A stretch of 64,000 bases of DNA from Spirochaeta africana DSM 8902. Its GTDB lineage: Bacteria > Spirochaetota > Spirochaetia > DSM-27196 > DSM-8902. Under the pieces are notes generated by a model. It ran no database searches. It was not told where the DNA came from and was given only the letters and a program-made list of their open reading frames with translations. The translations under genes and the position numbers were made by a program. The stretch covers positions 806,001 through 870,000 of the forward strand of contig NC_017098.1 of assembly GCF_000242595.2 (NCBI RefSeq). The letters are read 5' to 3'. Positions 58,540 to 64,000 of the stretch are shown here, piece after piece; position 1 is the stretch's first letter; every line of letters begins with the position of its first letter.

Positions 58540-59814
58540 ATGCATACCCCAAGGGAACCTGACTATATCGTCAAGCGTGACGGTTCTACCGCTCATTTCG
58601 ATCCTGCCAAAATTCGCACGGCCCTTTTAAAGGCCGGCAGCAGTACCGGTGAGTTCGGTGAGGCTGCTGCCGAACGGCTGACCGGGGAGACCCTGGAGCT
58701 GATTGAATCACGCAGACCGGAAGAGTTGAGCGTGGAGCTGGTACAGGATCTGGTCGAGGAGGTGCTGCTGGGCTCGGAGTTCAAGCATACCGCCAAGGCT
58801 TATATACTGTACCGTGAGCAGCATGCGCGGCAGCGTCAGCGGGATATCTTCAAACGCCGCTTGAACCTGAAGCCGTATGAGTACCCGGAACTGGCGGCCT
58901 ATGTCGATTCCATCCGGCATTCATACTGGATCCATACCGAGTTCAACTACACCAGCGATATCCAGGATTTCAAGGTGAACGTAACCGCCGCCGAGCGGGA
59001 GGTGATCCGCAAGACCATGCTGGCGATTGCCCAGATCGAGGTGTCGGTCAAGAGTTTCTGGGGGGATATCCACAAGAAGCTTCCCAAGCCGGAGATCGGC
59101 TCGGTGGGCTATACCTTTGCCGAGAGCGAGGTGCGTCATCACGATGCCTATTCACATTTGCTGGAGCTGCTGGGGCTGAATCACGAATTCGAGCAGATTG
59201 GCGCGATACCAAGCATTATCCGGCGGATTCGCTACCTGGACAAGATCAATCTGCTTGCCCATGGGGAGCAGCCGGAGGACTATGCCCTGTCCATCCTGCT
59301 TTTTTCGCTGTTCATCGAGCATGTGTCGCTGTTTTCCCAGTTTCTGATCATGATGGCGTTCAACAAGTACCGCAATCTGTTCAAGGGGATATCCAATGTG
59401 ATCGAGGCTACCAGCAAGGAGGAGCAGATTCACGGGCTGTTCGGTATCGATCTGATCAATATCATCCGCAGCGAGCATTCGGAGTGGTTTACCCCGGAGT
59501 TGTCGCACAGGATTGCGGCTATGTGCCATGAGGCCTGGGAGGCCGAGTCACACATCATCGACTGGTTTTTTGAGAGCGGTGAACTGGACTTTTTGCCCAA
59601 AGCGCTGGTGCAGGAGTTTGTAAAGGATCGCTTGAATACAGCGCTGGAACGCATCGGGGAGCAGCCGCAGTTTGCGGTTGATAGCGAGCTGCTGCACGAG
59701 GTGGACTGGTTCGACGACGAGGTGATCGCCACCAAGCACGGGGATTTCTTCGTCAAGCGGTCAATCAACTACAACAAGCGGGCCAAAAGCATTACCAGCG
59801 ATGATCTGTTTTAG
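58540..59814 (+). CDS. nrdB: Class I ribonucleotide reductase small subunit with N-terminal ATP-cone
   Basis: A 424-residue protein. Residues ~8-95 are an ATP-cone (YIVKRDGSTAHFDPAKIRTALLKA; LVQDLVEEVLLGSEFKHTAKAYILYREQHARQR, shown in parts), the allosteric on/off domain normally found on NrdA. The rest is NrdB: di-metal ligands Glu167, Glu197, His200, Glu260, Glu295 and His298, and the radical Tyr204 at the position of E. coli Tyr122. ATG 58540 is chosen by CAGGAGAAGC; an upstream TTG at 58501 is within the riboswitch platform. It lies 9 nt before nrdA. ATP-cone fusion to NrdB is known in a minority of bacteria, where dATP drives NrdB oligomerisation. Expression is predicted to be off when B12 is plentiful. 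Confidence 0.9.
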   Translation: MHTPREPDYIVKRDGSTAHFDPAKIRTALLKAGSSTGEFGEAAAERLTGETLELIESRRPEELSVELVQDLVEEVLLGSEFKHTAKAYILYREQHARQRQRDIFKRRLNLKPYEYPELAAYVDSIRHSYWIHTEFNYTSDIQDFKVNVTAAEREVIRKTMLAIAQIEVSVKSFWGDIHKKLPKPEIGSVGYTFAESEVRHHDAYSHLLELLGLNHEFEQIGAIPSIIRRIRYLDKINLLAHGEQPEDYALSILLFSLFIEHVSLFSQFLIMMAFNKYRNLFKGISNVIEATSKEEQIHGLFGIDLINIIRSEHSEWFTPELSHRIAAMCHEAWEAESHIIDWFFESGELDFLPKALVQEFVKDRLNTALERIGEQPQFAVDSELLHEVDWFDDEVIATKHGDFFVKRSINYNKRAKSITSDDLF

Positions 59815-59823
59815 GAGGAAATC

Positions 59824-61497
59824 ATGGAGTGGTTAAATGAGTACAGTCGGGCCTTTCTGGCCAAGGGGTACCTGACCGAGGGGGTAGAGCCGGAGCAGCG
59901 CATCGGGTTTATCGCCGGGACTGCTGAGCGCATTCTGGGAAAGCCCGGCTTTGCTGACAAGTTCCGGGGGTATATGGCGCAGGGCTATTATTCTCTGTCC
60001 TCGCCGATCTGGTCGAACTTTGGCATCGAGAAGGGGCTGCCGATCAGCTGCTTTGGCGGGCATATCTCGGACAGCATGAGCAGCATCCTGTTTGCCCAGG
60101 CTGAGGCCGGGATGATGAGCAAGTTCGGCGGCGGTACCTCGGGCTATTTTGGCGATCTGCGTCACCGGGGGGCGCCAATCAGGATGAACGGGCATTCCTC
60201 CGGCGCGGTGCATTTTATGCAGCTGTTCGAGTCGATTATCAATGTGGTCAGTCAGGGATCAACCAGGCGGGGGCACTACTCGCCGTATCTGCCGATTGAT
60301 CATCCGGACATCGACGAGTTTCTGGATATCGGCACCGAGGGTAATCCGATCCAGAACCTGACCCACGGGGTTACGGTAAGCGATGCCTGGATGCAGGCCA
60401 TGATAGACGGAGACGCCGAAAAGCGCGCGGTGTGGGCCAAGGTAATCCAGCGGCGGGTGGAGATCGGGTATCCGTATATCCTGTTTACCGATAGTGTGAA
60501 CCGCAACACCGTGGATGTGTATCGGGACAAGGGCTTGCGGATTACCCACAGCAATCTGTGTTCCGAGATCGCCCTGCCGGACAACGATGACTGGTCGTTT
60601 GTGTGTGATCTGGCCTCGATGAATCTGCTGCACTACGATGCCTGGAAGGACACCGATGCGGTAGAGACCATGGTGTACTTCCTGGACGCGGTCATGACCG
60701 ACTTTATTACCAAGCTGGAACGGCTGCGGGATTCCCCCGATCGCGCGGATCGGGAGGGTTTTCACTACATGGAGCGGACCTACAATTTCGCGGTGGAGAA
60801 TCGTGCCCTGGGGCTGGGTGCGCTGGGTTGGCACTCGCTGCTGCAGTCCCGGATGATCCCGTTCGAGAGTATGGCGGCCAAGAAGCTGAACCTGGAGATT
60901 TTCCGGCTGATCCGGGAACGCTCCTACGCGGCCTCGGCCGCACTGGCGGCCGAGTACGGCGAACCTGCGGTGCTGCAGGGCTATGGACGGCGCAACACCA
61001 CCCTGAACGCGGTAGCCCCGACCACCTCCTCGGCCTTTATTCTGGGGCAGGTGTCGCAGAGCATCGAGCCGATCTGGTCCAACTGTTACGTCAAGGATAT
61101 CGACAAGATGAAGGTCACGATCCGCAATCCGCTCCTGCAGCAGCTTTTGCAGCAGAAGGGAAAGGATACCCGCGAGGTGTGGCTCGATATCCGTGACCAC
61201 GACGGGTCGGTACAGCACCTGGATTTTCTGAGCGACGAGGAGAAACAGGTGTTTAAAACCTTCAGCGAGATCGACCCGATGGAGATCCTGGATCAGGCCA
61301 GTACCCGGCAGCTGCACATCGACCAGAGCCAGTCACTGAATCTGATGATAAACCCCGCAATGCCGGCGCGGGAGATCAACCAGCTGTATATCACTGCCTG
61401 GCAGCTGCAGATCAAGAGCCTGTACTACCAGCACTCCACCAATGCGGCCCAGAAGTTCAGTCAGAGCAAGCTGTGCGGGACGGCGTGCGAGGCGTGA
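59824..61497 (+). CDS. nrdA: Class I ribonucleotide reductase large subunit lacking an ATP-cone
   Basis: A 557-residue catalytic subunit, about 200 residues shorter than E. coli NrdA because the N-terminal ATP-cone is absent. Key residues are present: redox Cys76 (PISCFGG) and Cys261 (FVCDLASMNL), thiyl Cys246 with Asn244 and Glu248 in NLCSEIALP, radical-transfer Tyr534-Tyr535 (SLYYQHSTN), and C-terminal shuttle cysteines Cys551 and Cys555 (KLCGTACEA). ATG 59824 has AGGAGGAAATC upstream. It reduces ribonucleoside diphosphates with NrdB and thioredoxin. Overall-activity control must come from the cone on NrdB. Confidence 0.93.
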   Translation: MEWLNEYSRAFLAKGYLTEGVEPEQRIGFIAGTAERILGKPGFADKFRGYMAQGYYSLSSPIWSNFGIEKGLPISCFGGHISDSMSSILFAQAEAGMMSKFGGGTSGYFGDLRHRGAPIRMNGHSSGAVHFMQLFESIINVVSQGSTRRGHYSPYLPIDHPDIDEFLDIGTEGNPIQNLTHGVTVSDAWMQAMIDGDAEKRAVWAKVIQRRVEIGYPYILFTDSVNRNTVDVYRDKGLRITHSNLCSEIALPDNDDWSFVCDLASMNLLHYDAWKDTDAVETMVYFLDAVMTDFITKLERLRDSPDRADREGFHYMERTYNFAVENRALGLGALGWHSLLQSRMIPFESMAAKKLNLEIFRLIRERSYAASAALAAEYGEPAVLQGYGRRNTTLNAVAPTTSSAFILGQVSQSIEPIWSNCYVKDIDKMKVTIRNPLLQQLLQQKGKDTREVWLDIRDHDGSVQHLDFLSDEEKQVFKTFSEIDPMEILDQASTRQLHIDQSQSLNLMINPAMPAREINQLYITAWQLQIKSLYYQHSTNAAQKFSQSKLCGTACEA

Positions 61498-61600
61498 GCT
61501 GCATCGGTGTAGAGGTATACCCCCTGGTAGGTTCGGGCATACTGGCTGCCAGCAGTTGGCATGCGTGGCAATACCCGCTACACTGCATCCAGATCAAGCG

Positions 61601-61731
61601 CATGGCAACGGAAGAGGGGTGAGAATCCCCCGCGATCGCGTCACTGTGATCGGATATGCGCCCGCACAAGGCCACTGGGAAACCGGGAAGGCGCGGGCGA
61701 TGACATCCGTCAGCCAGGATATGTTGCCATG
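61601..61731 (+). promoter_or_regulatory. Cobalamin riboswitch of the B12-uptake operon
   Basis: The closing stem P1 is a perfect 9 bp, CATGGCAAC (61601-61609) with GTTGCCATG (61723-61731). The core shows GGGGTGAGAATCCCC, CGCGTCACTGTGATC, GCCACTGGGAAACCGGGAAG and the B12-box-like CCGTCAGCCAGGATA, the classical class I layout. About 100 nt upstream of the core, after the nrdA stop, no gene is seen. Confidence 0.9.
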
Positions 61732-61836
61732 CGGTTAGCCATTTAGACTTCGCGGAATAAGTCGGAATGGGCGTAATCGATTGAAGCATACCTGCCTGCC
61801 GTGCGTATCAATTGACCAAGCGCCGTACTCTGGACT

Positions 61837-61859
61837 TCTTCTGCCTGTATAGGAGAAGA
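61837..61859 (+). promoter_or_regulatory. Candidate expression-platform hairpin hiding the Shine-Dalgarno
   Basis: TCTTCT (61837-61842) pairs with AGAAGA (61854-61859), extended by CC/GG across a bulge, enclosing AGGAG just before ATG 61862. It could block initiation when B12 is bound. Confidence 0.4.
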
Positions 61860-61861
61860 GT

Positions 61862-62446
61862 ATGATTGCAATTATTTCACGCCGACGCGCCGCGTCTGCG
61901 TTTTCGTCTGCCGCAGTGAGTGCACTGCTGGTCGCTGCGGTAGTGGTGCTGGGTTCCTGCAGCCTGGGGGGCTTTGTCCCCGGGCCGATCGCGGTCGAGG
62001 GCACCTGGGTTATCCAGAATGATGCCTGGGACGATGAACAGTGGGTGATTACCCCGGACAGCATTACCTATCTGTCGGTAGGCGATACAGAAACCACCAC
62101 CACCTTTGCCGCCGACATCGTGACCTACTCGAATTTCGGACTGAATGCCGGTGATACCGAGCTGTATCCCGGCGGCACCGATATGGGACTGGGGTATGCC
62201 GTTATCCGGTTTACCGAGGTCGAGGGCCCGGGCACCGGCGAGGTTGGCAAGTACCAGGTCTTTCGGTGGGGAACCAACCAGGATGATGCCAGCACCCGGG
62301 ATTTTACCCAGGGGTATAACAACGTGGGGGATCCGCACCCGGACAATGTGAACGAGGTGTTCGACACCCCGGAAGCGGCCGAGGCACAGGTATCTAACGG
62401 GAACGGGCATTTCAGCTTTGCCTCCGAGGGCGCTGTCAGGCAGTGA
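61862..62446 (+). CDS. Lipoprotein of the B12-regulated operon (194 aa)
   Basis: A 194-residue lipoprotein. Signal peptide with two arginines then a long hydrophobic stretch; lipobox VLGSC (Cys33 region). The mature part is acidic and beta-rich (VEGTWVIQNDAWDDEQWVITPDS; GMGYAVIRF-like; FRWGTNQDDASTRDFTQGYNN). No named domain recognised. First gene after the second cobalamin riboswitch and overlapping the next lipoprotein gene by 4 bp, so it probably serves cobalamin capture or its receptor. ATG 61862 follows AGGAGAAGAGT. Confidence 0.72.
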   Translation: MIAIISRRRAASAFSSAAVSALLVAAVVVLGSCSLGGFVPGPIAVEGTWVIQNDAWDDEQWVITPDSITYLSVGDTETTTTFAADIVTYSNFGLNAGDTELYPGGTDMGLGYAVIRFTEVEGPGTGEVGKYQVFRWGTNQDDASTRDFTQGYNNVGDPHPDNVNEVFDTPEAAEAQVSNGNGHFSFASEGAVRQ

Positions 62447-63426
62447 GTATGCAGGGCAGTGCGGCACCAGCACGGCGAACCTCCCCGGCAGGCGCAGGTT
62501 CGGCTTTGGTGGTGAGTGTGTGCATACTGCTGGTTGCTGGCTGCAATCTGCAGCCGGACAGCTCCCCCCCGGGAACCGGTAATACCCCGGGGGAGGCGGC
62601 ATACATCACCGAGGTATTCGAGTATCTCTACGGACCGGGACAGCATGCAGCTGATTCCCGGCTCGCTGCTGGCGGCATACAGCATGCCCGGCAGTTTATC
62701 GGCACCGATCCGGGCTTTGTGCTGCTGGGCGGCTGGGGTGGCTACATCTCGGCGGGATTCGGGAGCGATGTCCCGAACACTCCCGGGCTGTACGACTTTG
62801 CGGTGTTTACCCAGCCAGGCATACACGATGAGCCCGGGGTAGTCTTTGTGATGAGCGATGAAAACGGCACCGGACAGCCTGACGGTGTCTGGTACGAGCT
62901 GCGCGGCAGCGAAACCGGGCAGCCAGGATACCACCGCGACTACCAGGTAACCTATTATCGGCCGGCAAGTCCAGACCACAACATTACCTGGAGCGATAAT
63001 CACGGCGATTCGGGCAAGCTGGTCCCCGGGTTCCCCGAGGATGCTACCAGCTACAGCTGGTGGTGGGATGAATATGGCGATGCCGCGGAGATCACCCTGG
63101 GTGGGGTGCTGCTGCCGCCGAATATGGAACAGCACGGCGGGGAATGGCATGCCGCGCCCGACAGTCACACCTGGGGTTATGCCGAGAATTACCACGCCGA
63201 CGACCTGTATACCCTGCCGTTCGGTGAACGCACCCGCAGCGCGAATCTGTTCGACATCGGGAATGCGGTAGACAGCGACGGCGAGCCGGTGCACCTCGAC
63301 AGCATCCGGTATATCCGGATCCAGACCGGGGTGTTCCAGATTGCCGGCTGGCTGAACGAGGTGTCGACCGAGGTAAGCGGTGCGGTTAACCTGCACGCTG
63401 CGGGGCTGGCGGAGGCTCTGCCATGA
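62443..63426 (+). CDS. Surface lipoprotein of the B12-regulated operon (327 aa)
   Basis: A 327-residue lipoprotein with lipobox LLVAGC at about residue 34. The body contains FVLLGGWGGYISAGFGSDVPN, GVVFVMSDENGTGQPDGVWYELRGSE and SANLFDIGNAVDSDGEPVHLDSIRYIRIQTG. This pattern (calcium-like DxNGxGxPDxxWYELxGSE) is seen in cell-surface proteins often encoded next to cobalamin receptors. GTG 62443 overlaps the previous stop; ATG 62449 is the alternative. Its stop overlaps the receptor start. It may act as a B12-binding or receptor-associated surface protein, comparable in place but not shown to be homologous to BtuG. Confidence 0.75.
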   Translation: MSMQGSAAPARRTSPAGAGSALVVSVCILLVAGCNLQPDSSPPGTGNTPGEAAYITEVFEYLYGPGQHAADSRLAAGGIQHARQFIGTDPGFVLLGGWGGYISAGFGSDVPNTPGLYDFAVFTQPGIHDEPGVVFVMSDENGTGQPDGVWYELRGSETGQPGYHRDYQVTYYRPASPDHNITWSDNHGDSGKLVPGFPEDATSYSWWWDEYGDAAEITLGGVLLPPNMEQHGGEWHAAPDSHTWGYAENYHADDLYTLPFGERTRSANLFDIGNAVDSDGEPVHLDSIRYIRIQTGVFQIAGWLNEVSTEVSGAVNLHAAGLAEALP

Positions 63427-64000
63427 TCCTGGAAATGCGAGGCCTGGTTCGGCGTGTGCGATGGGTGCTGCAGGCAGTGTTCGTGATAAACCGGCGTGTG
63501 TGGCGGCTCCTGGCAGCCGTTGCAGCGCTCGGGGTGCTAGCGGCGCCCGGGGCTTTGGCTGAGCCTCAGGCCGAGCCGGCGAGGCAACCAGAGTTGTCGC
63601 CGGAGGAAGCACCGGGGCAGCCGCCGGAGCAGGCGCCACCAGAGCGCATAATCATCACCGGCAAGCTGCGTGCCCCGGACCCGCGGACCGTGCCGGAGCA
63701 GGTTACCATAATTACGGCAGACCAGATTGCTGCCAGTGCGGCAACCACTGCAGCCGAGATTCTGGAGCCGCTGCCCGGGGTCTCGATCACCAGATATGGC
63801 GGACGATCCGCCGCTGCGCTGGTGTCGGTGCGCGGGGCATCCCCGGAGCAGGTGCTGGTGCTGGTCAATGGCCGGCGGCGCAACACGGCGCAGGGCGGCG
63901 GGGTTGATCTTGCGGCAATCAGTCCGGATTCGATCGAGCGGATAGAGGTCTACCGCGGCGGTATGAGTGCGGTGCATGGCGATGCTGCAGTCGGTGGGGT
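63423..64000 (+). CDS. TonB-dependent outer-membrane receptor, BtuB-like (5' part)
   Basis: The reading frame runs off the window. A signal region of about 42 residues (long, with Arg-rich start MILEMRGLVRRVR) ends ALA; a Pro/Glu-rich spacer (PEEAPGQPPEQAPPE) follows. Then a TonB box-like IIITGKLRAP and the plug domain: VTIITADQIAASAATTAAEIL, PLPGVSITRYGGRSA, VSVRGASPEQVLVLVNGRRR, SIERIEVYRGGMSAVHGDAAVGG. These are standard plug motifs. Cobalamin as ligand is inferred from the riboswitch 1.7 kb upstream and the coupled lipoproteins. ATG 63423 overlaps the previous stop. Confidence 0.85.
   Translation, partial: MILEMRGLVRRVRWVLQAVFVINRRVWRLLAAVAALGVLAAPGALAEPQAEPARQPELSPEEAPGQPPEQAPPERIIITGKLRAPDPRTVPEQVTIITADQIAASAATTAAEILEPLPGVSITRYGGRSAAALVSVRGASPEQVLVLVNGRRRNTAQGGGVDLAAISPDSIERIEVYRGGMSAVHGDAAVGG

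Noticed and set aside
62125-63639. Long minus-strand open frame of about 500 codons opposite the B12 operon lipoproteins
   Set aside because: It mirrors real genes in a G+C-rich region, has no domain-like sequence or ribosome site, and the plus-strand genes have signal peptides, lipoboxes and overlapping coupling.

Overview
The window reads as a single G+C-rich bacterial chromosome segment, densely coded on both strands. The gene set suggests a free-living, saccharolytic spirochaete of the Spirochaeta/Alkalispirochaeta type: relaxed lipoboxes, many lipoproteins and outer-membrane proteins, heavy chemotaxis/c-di-GMP signalling, and no flagellar or ribosomal marker to settle it. That placement is inference. 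Base composition was judged by eye, not computed.

Layout. 1-1.3 kb: a partial TetR-type regulator divergent from a ferredoxin-NADP reductase-like protein. 1.3-13.7 kb: a tightly packed operon that looks like a beta-1,3-glucan (laminarin) pathway. It has a solute-binding lipoprotein, two sugar permeases, a very large glucan phosphorylase, a GH94 laminaribiose/cellobiose-type phosphorylase, a cupin, a cytoplasmic GH30 and a membrane-anchored GH16 with a carbohydrate-binding module. A convergent ROK regulator follows. 15-19 kb: a small leaderless gene, an amylosucrase, a thioredoxin-like protein and thioredoxin reductase. 19-24.5 kb: a sensor kinase/GGDEF response-regulator pair and threonine ammonia-lyase. 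24.5-29.3 kb: a polar amino-acid ABC transporter and a CoA-disulfide reductase with two rhodanese domains. 29.4-32.4 kb: a PerR/Fur-type regulator translationally coupled to a P1B-4 metal ATPase. 32.5-41.4 kb: diguanylate cyclase, VTT membrane protein, NlpC/P60-like lipoprotein, RlmG-like methylase, MBL-fold plus DUF3006 proteins, an MCP and a GGDEF/EAL protein.

From the tRNA-Pro(GGG) gene at 41.45 kb to about 54 kb the sequence looks accessory. It holds a duplicated tRNA 3' end, a truncated integrase, folded G+C-rich non-coding elements and a more A+T-rich PhnD-type hybrid kinase. It also holds a duplicated two-gene module (identical beta-barrel plus DUF1566 lipoproteins with diverged C-termini), a broken AAA/PD-(D/E)XK gene, a kinase with a convergent AraC-type response regulator, and a decayed IS3-family element.

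From 54 kb the chromosome again looks ordinary: a FecR/outer-membrane pair, a 7TM-PAS-GGDEF protein and a DUF6263-like lipoprotein. Two cobalamin riboswitches follow. The first precedes a class I ribonucleotide reductase whose ATP-cone sits on the small subunit and is absent from the large subunit. The second precedes two lipoproteins and a TonB-dependent receptor that runs off the window, a likely B12 uptake operon. B12 status therefore probably controls both its own import and which ribonucleotide reductase is made.

A recurrent promoter design is visible: a -10 box (TATACT, TATGCT or TAGACT) ending 6-8 nt before the start codon, with no Shine-Dalgarno. It implies leaderless mRNAs for several signalling genes, ilvA and a few others.
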